From Modestobacter italicus (GTDB lineage: Bacteria > Actinomycetota > Actinomycetes > Mycobacteriales > Geodermatophilaceae): a stretch of 64,000 nt of DNA. Shown piece by piece: positions 47,668-56,398 of the stretch. The notes below the pieces were generated by a model. That model saw only the letters and a program-made list of their open reading frames with translations. It was not told the DNA's origin and did not search any database. Position 1 is the first letter of the stretch. Each line of letters opens with the position of its first letter. Position numbers and translations under genes: made by a program. The stretch is from the NCBI RefSeq assembly GCF_000306785.1, contig NC_017955.1, positions 2,232,001-2,296,000 of the forward strand. Direction: 5' to 3'.

Positions 47668-48608
47668 CAGACCGGCGGGGCCACGAACAGGCCCTTGTCC
47701 GGGTCGTTGAAGGACCGCTGCGCGACGAACTCGTTCATCGCGTTCGCCGTCCCCCACTGGTCGGAGACCTCGGGGTTGCTGAAGTCGTAGACGTGCGGGT
47801 GCCAGGTGTCCTCGTCCAGCACGTCGAGCTCGGTCGTGTACTCGACGGTGTTGCCGTGCGGGTCCAGGAAGTAGCTGAAGGTGTTGTTGCCGGCCATGTG
47901 GCGGCCCGGGCCCCAGATCTTCTCCACGCCGGCCCGCAGCAGCCGCCCGGTGCCGCGCATGTACTCGTCGATGCCGCGCAGCTCGAACGACGCGTGGTGC
48001 AGCGAGGGGTGCGGGCCGCGGGCGATCGCCATGCTGTGGTGCCAGGCGTTGATCCGCATGAACCACATCATGTCGCCCATCCGCGGGTGCATCAGGGTGT
48101 CGGACAGGGCGAAGGCCAGGTGCTTCTCGTAGAAGGCGCGGGTGCCCTCGGGGTCGGCCGAGTTGATGACGACGTGGGAGAGCCGGACCGGGATCGACTC
48201 GCCCTCCTCGATGGCCCGGTGCTCGCGCACGGCCACGTCGGAGCTGATCTCGACGGTGCGGCCCTCGTTGTCGAAGAACCGGAAGCCGTAGCCGCCGCCG
48301 GGGGTCTGCAGGGTGTCCGGCTCGCCGACCAGCTGCACGCCGTCGGCGGCCAGCTGCCCGGCGAGGGTGTCGACGTCGGCGGCGTTGGCGGCACCGAAGG
48401 AGATCAGGTCGATCCGCTTGTCGGTCGCCTCGCGCAGCCGGACGACGTACTGCTCCGGCGAGCCCTCGGCGGCCAGGAAGGCCAGCCCCGAGTCGCTGTG
48501 CTCGGCCTTCAGGCCCCAGGTGCCGGAGTAGAAGTCGAGCTGCTTGGCGAAGTCGGGCACGGCCAGGTCGACGTGCCGCAGGTGGGTGATCAGGCGCTGC
48601 TGGGTCAT
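47667..48608 (-). CDS. Extradiol ring-cleavage dioxygenase (VOC, type I)
   Basis: 313 residues with two VOC modules. The catalytic C-terminal one shows His in VRLSHVVINSADPEGTRAFY, His in LHHASFELRGIDEYM and Glu in GNTVEYTTELDVL: the Fe(II) His-His-Glu triad of type I enzymes; the HH before ASF is the usual active-site pair. It most resembles catechol 2,3-dioxygenase or 2,3-dihydroxybiphenyl dioxygenase types. A plausible role is meta cleavage of a hydroxylated aromatic made by the upstream monooxygenase. ATG overlaps nothing upstream; a 16-bp gap separates it from the monooxygenase. Confidence 0.88.
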   Translation of the reverse strand: MTQQRLITHLRHVDLAVPDFAKQLDFYSGTWGLKAEHSDSGLAFLAAEGSPEQYVVRLREATDKRIDLISFGAANAADVDTLAGQLAADGVQLVGEPDTLQTPGGGYGFRFFDNEGRTVEISSDVAVREHRAIEEGESIPVRLSHVVINSADPEGTRAFYEKHLAFALSDTLMHPRMGDMMWFMRINAWHHSMAIARGPHPSLHHASFELRGIDEYMRGTGRLLRAGVEKIWGPGRHMAGNNTFSYFLDPHGNTVEYTTELDVLDEDTWHPHVYDFSNPEVSDQWGTANAMNEFVAQRSFNDPDKGLFVAPPV

Positions 48609-48624
48609 CGTGGTTCCTCGTCTC

Positions 48625-49755
48625 CTACGCGGGCTGGCTGGTGAGCATGGCGATCGACCTCATGAGGCCGGGGATGTCGCCTTGGACGTGGTCGATCTGC
48701 CACTGGGCGAGCTGGTTGGACGCGTCGACGACGGTCTTCGCGCGCTGGTACCGGCGCGCGGTGAAGTCGTTCCACAGCTCCTGGTCGAGCGTCTGCCGTT
48801 CGGTCAGCAGCTCGGCCAGGACGACGGCGTCCTCGAGGGCCATCGCCCCGCCCTGGGCGATGGTCGGCGGGCAGGTGTGCGCGGCGTCGCCGATCAGCAC
48901 GACCCGGCCGCGGTTCCACGGCTCCTCGAGCACGTGGGTCTCGAACCAGGTGTAGTTGACCCGCGACGGGTCGGTGAGCGTCTCGCGGATCTCGTCCCAC
49001 GGGCCGTGGTAGGCCTGCGACAGCTGCTTCATGGTGGCCAGCTGCTCGTCGGGGCCCAGCCCGCTGCGGTCCTGCGCCGGCTCGACGATGTAGGCGTAGA
49101 GCGAGTCCTCGCTGGTGGGGCAGTAGCCGGCGATGAACGACGGGCCGCCGTAGTACAGGTCGGTGCGGGTGACGCTGGCCGGGCGGGGGCCGAAGGCGCG
49201 CCAGATGCCCATGCCGACCGAGCGCGTCTCCAGGTTGATGCCCAGCGCCCGGCGGGTCCAGGACCGGATGCCGTCGGCGCCGACCACGACGTCGTAGCGC
49301 CCGGTCGAGCCGTCGGAGAAGGTCACGTCGACGCCGTCGTCGTCCTGGGTGAGCTCGGTGAACGTCGTGCCGAACCGGACCTTGACACCGACCTCGGTGG
49401 CCCGGTCCAGCAGGATCCGGGCCAGCTCGGGCCGCGGCATGCCCATCGCTGCCGGCAGGTCCGGGCCGCCGGTCTTCGCGTCCGGGACCTCGGCGACCAC
49501 GGTCCCGTTCGGGTCGGGCGCCCGGATGCCGGTGACGTCGAACGGGTAGCCGGCCGCCTGCGCCTGCTCCCAGACGCCGAGGCTGCGCAACTCCCGCAGG
49601 GCGTTGCCCTGCAGGGTGATGCCAGAGCCGAGCGCGGCGGCGTCCGGCTTGATCTCGATCAGGTCGACGGCCACGCCGCCGGCGGCGAGGTGGATGGCGG
49701 TGGCGGCGCCGGCCAGGCCACCACCGACGACCAGGACTGAGGACGCTGCGGGCAT
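48625..49755 (-). CDS. FAD-dependent aromatic monooxygenase (PHBH/UbiH family)
   Basis: 376 residues. N-terminal FAD motif VLVVGGGLAGAATAIHLAAG, NADPH/FAD DG motif VVGADGIRSWTRRAL, and GD motif VVLIGDAAHTCPPTIAQGGA, MALEDAVVLAEL follow the family. Group A flavin monooxygenases hydroxylate phenols or pyridines with NAD(P)H. In this cluster it would supply the ortho-dihydroxylated substrate for the dioxygenase. ATG at 49755 opens MPAASSVLVVGGG, the normal distance to the Gly motif. Upstream in-frame codons only shadow the cyclase gene. Confidence 0.88.
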   Translation of the reverse strand: MPAASSVLVVGGGLAGAATAIHLAAGGVAVDLIEIKPDAAALGSGITLQGNALRELRSLGVWEQAQAAGYPFDVTGIRAPDPNGTVVAEVPDAKTGGPDLPAAMGMPRPELARILLDRATEVGVKVRFGTTFTELTQDDDGVDVTFSDGSTGRYDVVVGADGIRSWTRRALGINLETRSVGMGIWRAFGPRPASVTRTDLYYGGPSFIAGYCPTSEDSLYAYIVEPAQDRSGLGPDEQLATMKQLSQAYHGPWDEIRETLTDPSRVNYTWFETHVLEEPWNRGRVVLIGDAAHTCPPTIAQGGAMALEDAVVLAELLTERQTLDQELWNDFTARRYQRAKTVVDASNQLAQWQIDHVQGDIPGLMRSIAMLTSQPA

Positions 49756-49763
49756 GTCGACTC

Positions 49764-50759
49764 CTACTTGACGGCGATCGGGTTGACCGGGGAGCCGACG
49801 GCGCCGGTCACGGGCAGGGGGGCGGCGGTGAGGAAGAAGTCCCAGACGCCGTCGGCCGCGCAGTCGGCGGCGAGGGCGTCGAGGTCCCACATCTCGCCGA
49901 GGAACAGGCCGATGTTGGGGATGGCGACCTGGTGCAGCGGCTGGAAGGCGACGTCGAACTCGTTGGGCCGCACCTCGAAGCCCCAGGTGTCGGTGGCGAT
50001 GCCGGCGATCTCGCTGCCGTGCAGCCAGTCGGCGGTGGTGAACGACAGCCCGGGGGAGGCCCCGCCGGCGTAGTCGCCCCACCCGCGCCCCTCGGCGATG
50101 TCGCGGCGGGCGCGGGTCAGCCGGCCGGTGCGCACGCACAGCAGGTCGCCGCGGCCGACCCGGGCCGAGCCGCCCTGCGCGGCGATGGTCGCCTCGAGGT
50201 GCTCGGCGGTGATCGCGAACCCGTCGGGGAGCTCGCCGTCGGTGCCGATCGCCCGGCCGACGTCGAGCAGCACGCCGCGGCCGGTGATGTGCGCGGCGGC
50301 GGTCTGGATGCCGGTGACCAGGTCGCCCTCGCTGGTGACGACGTCACCGGCCCGGCGGCCGTTCCAGGCGTTGCCGTGGTCGAAGATGTGGCCCAGGCCG
50401 TCCCACTGGGTGGAGCACTGCAGCGGCATCGCGATCACGTCATCAGCGCCGCCGATGCCGTGCGGGAAGCCCTGGTTGCCGCGCTCGGCGTCGGTGCCGG
50501 TGTCGGTCATCGTGTGCACCGGGTTGGTGCGCCGCCGCCAGCCCTTCTGCGGGCCGTCGGTGTCGAAGGCCTGCGACAGCGAGAAGCTCACCCCGCGGCG
50601 GACCAGCCGGGCGCCCTCGACCCGCTTGTCCTCGGTGAGGAAGTTCAGCGTGCCGAGGACGTCGTCGGCGCCCCAGCGGCCCCAGTTGGAGCAGCGCTTC
50701 GCCGCGGCGGCGATGGCGCCCTCGGGGTCGGTGCGGTCGAGCTCGTCCTGCAGCGGCAC
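49764..50759 (-). CDS. Cyclase-family (kynurenine formamidase-like) protein
   Basis: 331 residues. The signature region is MPLQCSTQWDGLGHIFDHGN, a variant of the HxGTHxDxPxH metal motif in PF04199; here QWDGLGHIF keeps Asp and one His. Other blocks: LLDVGRAIGTDGELPDGFAI and DLLCVRTGRLTRARRDIAEG. The family hydrolyses amides, lactones or cyclises polyketides. First gene of the minus-strand aromatic cluster and divergent from the LysR gene, so it is likely under LysR control. The exact reaction is uncertain. Confidence 0.86.
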   Translation of the reverse strand: MPLQDELDRTDPEGAIAAAAKRCSNWGRWGADDVLGTLNFLTEDKRVEGARLVRRGVSFSLSQAFDTDGPQKGWRRRTNPVHTMTDTGTDAERGNQGFPHGIGGADDVIAMPLQCSTQWDGLGHIFDHGNAWNGRRAGDVVTSEGDLVTGIQTAAAHITGRGVLLDVGRAIGTDGELPDGFAITAEHLEATIAAQGGSARVGRGDLLCVRTGRLTRARRDIAEGRGWGDYAGGASPGLSFTTADWLHGSEIAGIATDTWGFEVRPNEFDVAFQPLHQVAIPNIGLFLGEMWDLDALAADCAADGVWDFFLTAAPLPVTGAVGSPVNPIAVK

Positions 50760-50841
50760 GTCAGTTCCTCCTCGAAGCGACGTGGACCACAGTCGGCCAC
50801 TCCGGACGAGGGGGGAAGAGGCAATGGCTGATGACCGGCAT

Positions 50842-50860
50842 CACCGTCGTCGATACGGTG
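50842..50860. promoter_or_regulatory. LysR-type inverted repeat in the divergent promoter
   Basis: CACCGT (50842-50847), 7-nt spacer, ACGGTG (50855-50860), 5 nt before the LysR GTG. LysR regulators bind T-N11-A-like interrupted palindromes between themselves and their target; size and place fit, but the core is G/C-rich. Confidence 0.4.
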
Positions 50861-50865
50861 GGCCG

Positions 50866-51828
50866 GTGAACCTGGCCAGCCTGGACCTGAACCTGCTGGT
50901 CTCCCTGGACGCCCTGCTGCAGCAGCGCAGCGTCACCCGGGCCGCCGCGCAGATGGGGCTGTCCCAGCCGGCGCTGTCGGCGTCCCTGGCCCGGCTGCGC
51001 CGGCACTTCGGCGACGAGCTGCTCACCCGGGTCGGCAACGAGTACCGGCTGACCCCGCTCGCGGTCCAGCTCAAGGAGCTGGCCCGGATCGCGGTGGCCG
51101 GGGTGGAGCGGGTCTTCACCGCCCAGCCGGAGTTCGACCCCGGCTCCTCCACCCGCGAGTTCACCCTGCTGGTGAGCGACTACGTGGTCGCCATCCTCGG
51201 CGACACCATCGCCGAGCTGGTGGCCGAGGAGGCGCCGCACACCCGGCTGCGCTTCACCCCCCACTCACCGGCGATGGTCGAGCGCGCCGACCAGGTGCTG
51301 CTGACCGCCGACGTGATGCTGCTGCCGCGCGGCTTCATCACCGACCTCTCGCACCGCGACCTCTACCGCGACGAGTGGGTCTGCGTGCTCTCCGCGGACA
51401 ACCCGCTGGTCGACGAGGGCCTGACCATCGAGCACCTGGAGACCCTGCCGTGGGTGGCGACCTACCACGGGCAGACGGCGTCGACCGCGGCGGCGCGGCA
51501 GATGCGGATGCTCGGCATCGAGCCCCACGTGCAGGTGGTGAACGAGCACTTCCTCACCGTGCCCGCGCTCATCGCCGGCAGCGACCGGGTCGCGCTGCTG
51601 CAGCGCCGGCTGATCGACCTGCTCCCGCTGAACAGCGGCGTCCGGGCGCTGCCGTGCCCGTTCGAGGTCGGCCCGCTGATCGAGGCGATGTGGTGGCACC
51701 CGGTGTTCGACGACGACCCGGAGCACGGCTGGCTGCGCGACCTCGTCGTGCGCGCGGCCGAGCTGGCGGTGGGCACCTCCGCGGTGGCCGGTATCGACCT
51801 CGGTGATGACCCACCTCAGGAGAAGTGA
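50866..51828 (+). CDS. LysR-family transcriptional regulator
   Basis: 320 residues. The N-terminal winged HTH is clear: LDLNLLVSLDALLQQRSVTR, AAAQMGLSQPALSASLARLR, RHFGDELLTRVGNEYRLTPL. The effector domain follows (FTLLVSDYVVAILGDTIAEL; LPWVATYHGQT; PALIAGSDRVALLQ), similar to NodD/PcpR-type members that sense aromatics. Divergent from the aromatic cluster it most probably activates. The GTG start gives the canonical short N-terminus; an ATG at 50824 with stronger ribosome site would add 14 odd residues and run through the putative operator. Confidence 0.87.
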   Translation: MNLASLDLNLLVSLDALLQQRSVTRAAAQMGLSQPALSASLARLRRHFGDELLTRVGNEYRLTPLAVQLKELARIAVAGVERVFTAQPEFDPGSSTREFTLLVSDYVVAILGDTIAELVAEEAPHTRLRFTPHSPAMVERADQVLLTADVMLLPRGFITDLSHRDLYRDEWVCVLSADNPLVDEGLTIEHLETLPWVATYHGQTASTAAARQMRMLGIEPHVQVVNEHFLTVPALIAGSDRVALLQRRLIDLLPLNSGVRALPCPFEVGPLIEAMWWHPVFDDDPEHGWLRDLVVRAAELAVGTSAVAGIDLGDDPPQEK

Positions 51829-51912
51829 TTTCCGCTCCGCCCCCCTGCTGCTGACACTTCCGCTCCAGTGATGCCGGTCACCGGACCGGCGCCCTCGTCA
51901 ACGGAGACGCCC

Positions 51913-53154
51913 GTGTCGGAAGTCGTGAGTCCCCAGCCGCTCGCCGAGGAGCCGCTGGCCGGTGAGGTCGCGGTCGACCCGGCGACCGGTCGCCCGGCCG
52001 GGCGCGCCCAGGCCGCGGTGCTGCTGCTGGCCAGCTGCCTCGCGGTGCTGGGGGCGGTGCTGCTGGCACCCGTGCTCCCCGCCATCGAGGACGCCTTCGC
52101 CGGCACCGCCGGCGTCGAGGCGCTGACGCCGGTCGTGCTCACCGCGCCGGCGCTGGTCATCGGCCTGACCGCGCCGTTCGCCGGGCGGGTGCTGGACCGG
52201 GTGGGCCGCACGCGCCTGCTGGTCGCCGCGCTGGTCGTCTACGCCGTCGTCGGCACCGCGCCGGTGTGGCTGCCCTCGTTGCAGCTGATCGTGGCCAGCC
52301 GGGTGCTGGTCGGCCTCACCGAGGCCGTGATCATGACGTGCTGCACCACGCTGCTCGCCGACTACTTCCACGGCTCCCAGCGCGAGCGCTACTTCGGCCT
52401 GCAGGTCGTGTTCACCACGGTCGCCGCGACGCTGTTCTTCGGCCTCGGTGGGGCGCTCGGCTCGCACAGCTGGCGGACGCCGTTCTGGCTCTACCTGGTC
52501 AGCCTGCCGCTGGCCGTCGCCGCTGCGCGGTTGATCTGGCAGCCGGTGGTGCAGCGGCCGTCCGGCGTCCTGCCGGCCCTGCCGTGGCACCGGCTGGCCG
52601 CCCCGGTAGCGGTCTCGCTGGTCGGCGGCCTGGTGTTCTACGTGCTGATCGTCGAGCTCTCCTTCAAGCTCGACGACGTCGGCGTGGAGTCCACCGGGGC
52701 CATCGGCGCGGTGAGCGCGATCGCCTCGCTGGGCACCGCGGTCGGCGGCGCCTCCTTCAGCCGGCTCGCCGCCCGCGGGCCCGCGGTCACCGTCCCGCTG
52801 GCCTTCGCGGTGTCCGGCATCGGGTTGGTCGGCCTGGGTCTGGCGCCGAGCGTCCCGGTGATCGTCCTGTTCGCCGTGGTCACCGGTCTGGGCAACGGCC
52901 TGCTGCTGCCCTCGCTGCTGACCTGGGCGCTGGGGTCGCTGACCTTCGAGCAGCGCGGGCGGGGCACCGGCTGGTGGACCGCCGCGGTCTTCCTCGGCCA
53001 GTTCGTCTGCCCGCTGGTGGTGCTCGGGCTCTCCGCTGCGATCGGCGGGCTCGGCTCGGCGATCGTGGTGCTCGGCGTCGTGGCGCTCGTCGCCGCGGGC
53101 GTCGTGCGGGCCTCGCGTCAGGCCCGGGCCGTGGCGCCCGCCCACGGCGCCTGA
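51913..53154 (+). CDS. MFS transporter
   Basis: 413 residues with 12 predicted helices. The start of helix 1 is AVLLLASCLAVLGAVLLAPV; the loop 2-3 motif is GRVLDRVGRTRLL; the central cytoplasmic loop is short. This is a drug/metabolite:H+ antiporter-like MFS protein. Situated between the LysR gene and a STAS gene, it may import the aromatic substrate or export an intermediate. GTG 51913 with GGAG 6 nt upstream is preferred; ATG 51871 would add 14 residues. The 3' end overlaps the convergent STAS gene by 37 bp. Confidence 0.85.
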   Translation: MSEVVSPQPLAEEPLAGEVAVDPATGRPAGRAQAAVLLLASCLAVLGAVLLAPVLPAIEDAFAGTAGVEALTPVVLTAPALVIGLTAPFAGRVLDRVGRTRLLVAALVVYAVVGTAPVWLPSLQLIVASRVLVGLTEAVIMTCCTTLLADYFHGSQRERYFGLQVVFTTVAATLFFGLGGALGSHSWRTPFWLYLVSLPLAVAAARLIWQPVVQRPSGVLPALPWHRLAAPVAVSLVGGLVFYVLIVELSFKLDDVGVESTGAIGAVSAIASLGTAVGGASFSRLAARGPAVTVPLAFAVSGIGLVGLGLAPSVPVIVLFAVVTGLGNGLLLPSLLTWALGSLTFEQRGRGTGWWTAAVFLGQFVCPLVVLGLSAAIGGLGSAIVVLGVVALVAAGVVRASRQARAVAPAHGA

Positions 53155-53459
53155 GCCGCCCGGGCGGTCGCCAGCAGCCGCTCGACCAGCGGTGTGCGGA
53201 GCACCATGACGGGCCGGCCGGCGAGCTCGGCGGCGGCCAGGTGCTCCAGCACGAGGTCGAGGGCCGGCTCGGACAGCGAGGTCACCGAGCCGGCCTCGAT
53301 CCGGTCGACCCGGGCCGGCTCGCGGCCGTAGCGCTGCACGAAGGCGGCGACGACGGCCTCGTCGACCTGGCCGGCCAGGCAGAGCGCCCGCCCGTTCGAG
53401 GTGTTGAGCAGCCGGACGACGCCCCGCGCTGCGGAGCCGGCGGACAGCGGCGAGGTCAC
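53118..53459 (-). CDS. STAS-domain-like protein
   Basis: 113 residues. The pattern VVRLLNTSNGRALCLAGQVD, then RYGREPARVDRIEAGSVTSL and PALDLVLEHLAAAELAGRPV suggests a STAS/anti-anti-sigma fold, with the Ser/Thr in SVTSLS at the usual phosphosite region. The fit is loose, so a diverged STAS protein is the best guess. It overlaps the MFS gene by 37 bp at the 3' end and precedes nothing on its strand except MMPL upstream. GTG start with weak GCAGG upstream. Confidence 0.65.
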   Translation of the reverse strand: MTSPLSAGSAARGVVRLLNTSNGRALCLAGQVDEAVVAAFVQRYGREPARVDRIEAGSVTSLSEPALDLVLEHLAAAELAGRPVMVLRTPLVERLLATARAAQAPWAGATARA

Positions 53460-53497
53460 GCCTGCAGTCTGCCGCCCGCACGCGCGGGGCGCCGGGG

Positions 53498-55678
53498 TCA
53501 GCCGACCGGGACCGGGTCCTCCGTCGTCCGGGCGGGGGTCCCGTGCTCCAGGGCGGCGCCCTCCACGTCGAGCCGGGGGAGCCACCGCAGCCAGCGGGGC
53601 AGCCACCAGGCCCGCTCGCCGAGCAGCGCGAGCGCGGCGGGCACCAGCACCATCCGGACGACGAAGGCGTCGAACAGGATGCCGCTGGCCAGGGCGAACG
53701 CGATCGACTTGATCGTCGCCTCGTCACCGGTGAAGAACCCGGCGAAGACGGCGAACATGATCAGCGCCGCCGCGACGACGACCGGGGCCGCCTGCCGGAA
53801 GCCGGTGCGGATCGCCTCCATCGCCGAGGCGCCGTGGCTGTGCGCCTCGTGCATCCGGGAGACCAGGAAGATCTGGTAGTCCATCGCCAGCCCGAACAGG
53901 ATGCCGATCACCAGGATCGGGGTGAGGCTGATCAGCGGCCCGGTGCTCGGGATGCCCAGCAGGTCCGACAGCCAGCCCCACTGGAACACCGCGACGGTCG
54001 CCCCCAGCGAGGCGCCGATGGTGAGCAGGAAGCCCAGCACGCCGACCAGCGGCACCAGCAGCGACCGGAACACCAGCACCAGCAGCACGAGCGCCAGCCC
54101 GACGACCAGCACCAGGTACACCGGCAGCGCCGCGTCGAGGGACTCGGAGACGTCGACGCTGACCGCGGTGGAGCCGGTGACGTAGGCGTCCACGCCGTCG
54201 AGGTCGGCCAGCTGGCCGCGCAGGTCGGCCACCAGCTGCTCGGTGGCCTGGCTGGTCGGCCCGGACGCCGGGATGACGGTGAGCAGTGCCGCGCTGTCGT
54301 CGGCGTTGGGGATGGCCGGCGCGACGGCGGTCACGTCGGCGAGGTCGGCGATCGGGCCGCTGGCCGCGGTGGCGGCCTCGGCGGCGCCGTCGCCCTGGAA
54401 CAGCACGGTGAGCGGGCCGTTGAAGCCCTCGCCGAAGCCGTCGGCGAGCAGCTGCTCGGCCCGGGCCTGGGTGCTGTCCTCGGGCTGGGTCTGCACCAGC
54501 GTGGTCCGCATCGAGAAGAACGGCACCGCGACGGCGCCGAGGGCGACGACCGCCAGCAGCAGCGAGAGCACCCGGTGCCGGGTGACGGTGGTGACCCAGC
54601 CGGCGAGGAAACCGCGCCGGGCGGCCGCGTGGTGGGTCACGCCTCGAACGGCGCGCTCCTTGCGGGGCAGGGTGCGGCGGCCCAGCAGGCCGAGCACGGC
54701 CGGCACCAGCGTGAGCGCGACCAGCACGGCCACCACGATGGTCGCGGCCGCGGCGATGCCCATCTGGGTCAGGAACGGGATGCCGACGACGGCCAGCCCG
54801 ACCAGCGCGATGACCACGGTCAGCCCCGCGGTGACCACGGCCGAGCCGGCGGTGCCGACGGCGGTCGACACCGCGGTGCCCACGTCGGAGCCGCGGCGCA
54901 GCTCCTGCCGGAACCGGCTGACGATGAACAGGCCGTAGTCGATGCCGACGGCCAGGCCGAGCATCCCGGCCAGCGCGGAGGTCGTCGAGGACAGGTCCAG
55001 GAAGCCGGTGGCGATGGTGATCCCGAGGACGCCGATGCCCACCCCGACGACCGCGGTCAGGAGGTTCATGCCGGCGGTGACCAGCGTGCCGTAGGTCAGG
55101 GCCAGCACCAGCAGCGCGACGACGACGCCGGCCAGCTCACCGACGCCGGCGACCGACGGGGTCTCGTTCAGCGCGTCGCCGCCGATCTCGACGGTGAGCC
55201 CGCTGCTGCCGCGGACGTCGTCGACCGCGGCGACCAGCGCGTCCTGCTCGGCGACGGTGACGCCGCCGACCGGGGCGTCGTAGGTGACGGTGCTGTAGGC
55301 GGTGGTCTGGTCGGCGTTGACCGCCGGGGCGGCCGGGTCGAGCGGGTCGCTCGCCGACACCACGCCGGGCAGCCCGCCCAGCTCGGTGACCAGGCCCTGC
55401 ACGGCGGCCGCGTTCTCCCCACCCGTCAGCGGCGTGCCGTCGGGTGACTGCACGACGACCCGGGCGGTGGCCCCGTCACCGCCGGCGCCGAAGTCCTGCT
55501 CGATCAGCCGCAGCGCGGTGGTCGACTCCTGACCGGGGATGGAGAAGGTGCTGGAGGTGGTGCCGGCCAGGGTGGCCGCGCCGACCCCGCCGCCGACCAG
55601 CACGGCCAGCCAGACGAGCACGACGGCCCAGCGGTGCCGGGCCGAGAAGGCCCCGAGTCGGGACAGCAACAGAGCCAT
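53498..55678 (-). CDS. MMPL-family RND transporter
   Basis: 726 residues, the typical size of actinobacterial MMPL/SCO6666-like proteins with 11-12 helices in two RND repeats. First half: RHRWAVVLVWLAVLVGGGVG, periplasmic loop (about 45-190), then LGLAVGIDYGLFIVSRFRQE. Second half ends with LIMFAVFAGFFTGDEATIKS. GIDYGLFI and GLAMDYQIFLVSR are the RND proton-relay Asp motifs. Substrates are probably lipids or hydrophobic drugs. It is coupled to the TetR gene 3 bp upstream on the same strand, so a self-regulated export unit is likely. Confidence 0.9.
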   Translation of the reverse strand: MALLLSRLGAFSARHRWAVVLVWLAVLVGGGVGAATLAGTTSSTFSIPGQESTTALRLIEQDFGAGGDGATARVVVQSPDGTPLTGGENAAAVQGLVTELGGLPGVVSASDPLDPAAPAVNADQTTAYSTVTYDAPVGGVTVAEQDALVAAVDDVRGSSGLTVEIGGDALNETPSVAGVGELAGVVVALLVLALTYGTLVTAGMNLLTAVVGVGIGVLGITIATGFLDLSSTTSALAGMLGLAVGIDYGLFIVSRFRQELRRGSDVGTAVSTAVGTAGSAVVTAGLTVVIALVGLAVVGIPFLTQMGIAAAATIVVAVLVALTLVPAVLGLLGRRTLPRKERAVRGVTHHAAARRGFLAGWVTTVTRHRVLSLLLAVVALGAVAVPFFSMRTTLVQTQPEDSTQARAEQLLADGFGEGFNGPLTVLFQGDGAAEAATAASGPIADLADVTAVAPAIPNADDSAALLTVIPASGPTSQATEQLVADLRGQLADLDGVDAYVTGSTAVSVDVSESLDAALPVYLVLVVGLALVLLVLVFRSLLVPLVGVLGFLLTIGASLGATVAVFQWGWLSDLLGIPSTGPLISLTPILVIGILFGLAMDYQIFLVSRMHEAHSHGASAMEAIRTGFRQAAPVVVAAALIMFAVFAGFFTGDEATIKSIAFALASGILFDAFVVRMVLVPAALALLGERAWWLPRWLRWLPRLDVEGAALEHGTPARTTEDPVPVG

Positions 55679-55681
55679 GGA

Positions 55682-56278
55682 TCAGGCCTCCACCTGGTCG
55701 GAACGGGTCGGGGGAGCGCCGGGACTCCGGTGGCCGAGCGCGTCGAAGCTGGTGGCGATGATGTGCGGCCGGAGGGCGGCGGCCTCGCCGGACTGCCGGG
55801 CGCCGAGGGCGAGGACGGCGAGGGCGACCAGCGCGCCGGCGACCCGGACGCAGCGCTCCCGCTCCGCCGTCCGCGGGTCGACGTCGAAGGCGGCGAAGGC
55901 CCAGGAGCTCGCCGGGTCGGTGTCCACCTCGCCCACCGCGACCCCCTGGGTCGCCGGCGTGAGCAGGAACGAGACCAGGCCCGGGTGCGCCAGCGCGGTG
56001 TCCACGAGCACCTCGATCGCCCGGTGGTCGCGCGCGGCGCCGGGCGGGAGGTCGCGCACCTGGTCCAGCGCGCCGGCCCCCAGCGTGTCGACCTGCGCGC
56101 GCACGGCCTCGTGCAGGGCGTCCTTGCTGGGGAAGTGGTGCAGCAGGCCGGCCTTGGACAGCCCGACGGCGTCGGCGACCGCCTGCACGGAGGTCTGCTC
56201 GAAGCCGTGCCGGGCGAACAGGGCCGCCGCCCGGTCGAGGATGCCCGCGTCGATCTGCTGACGGAACGGGCGGGCCAC
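55682..56278 (-). CDS. TetR-family regulator of the MMPL exporter
   Basis: 198 residues. The HTH is ILDRAAALFARHGFEQTSVQ, AVADAVGLSKAGLLHHFPSK. The C-terminal domain is the TetR ligand pocket with no clear subfamily. GTG start opens VARPFRQQIDAGIL, which is right for the family. Three bases separate its stop from the MMPL ATG, so the two form an operon. Twin palindromes upstream (56301-56338) are its likely operators. Ligand unknown, perhaps the exported compound. Confidence 0.88.
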   Translation of the reverse strand: MARPFRQQIDAGILDRAAALFARHGFEQTSVQAVADAVGLSKAGLLHHFPSKDALHEAVRAQVDTLGAGALDQVRDLPPGAARDHRAIEVLVDTALAHPGLVSFLLTPATQGVAVGEVDTDPASSWAFAAFDVDPRTAERERCVRVAGALVALAVLALGARQSGEAAALRPHIIATSFDALGHRSPGAPPTRSDQVEA

Positions 56279-56300
56279 GAGGACGACGGTAGCCCGGCTC

Positions 56301-56338
56301 CCGACCGATCCGGTCGGCGACCCGACCAGATCGGTCGG
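56301..56338. promoter_or_regulatory. Twin TetR-type operators
   Basis: Site A CCGACCGATCCGGTCGG (56301-56317) and site B CCGACCAGATCGGTCGG (56322-56338) are two 17-nt palindromes whose starts lie 21 nt apart, two helix turns. Both have the CCGACC/GGTCGG arms. They are between the TetR start (56278) and the divergent lipase start (56399), so could control both. Confidence 0.65.
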
Positions 56339-56398
56339 TGCCGTTGCTCACAACCGGTCGATGGTCGCCGTCCCGGAGGTCACCGGCAGACTGGGGCG

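Noticed and set aside
50824-50866. ATG at 50824 as the LysR start
   Set aside because: It has a purine-rich upstream region, but the added 14 residues do not fit the LysR N-terminus and run through the inverted repeat. Kept only as an alternative.
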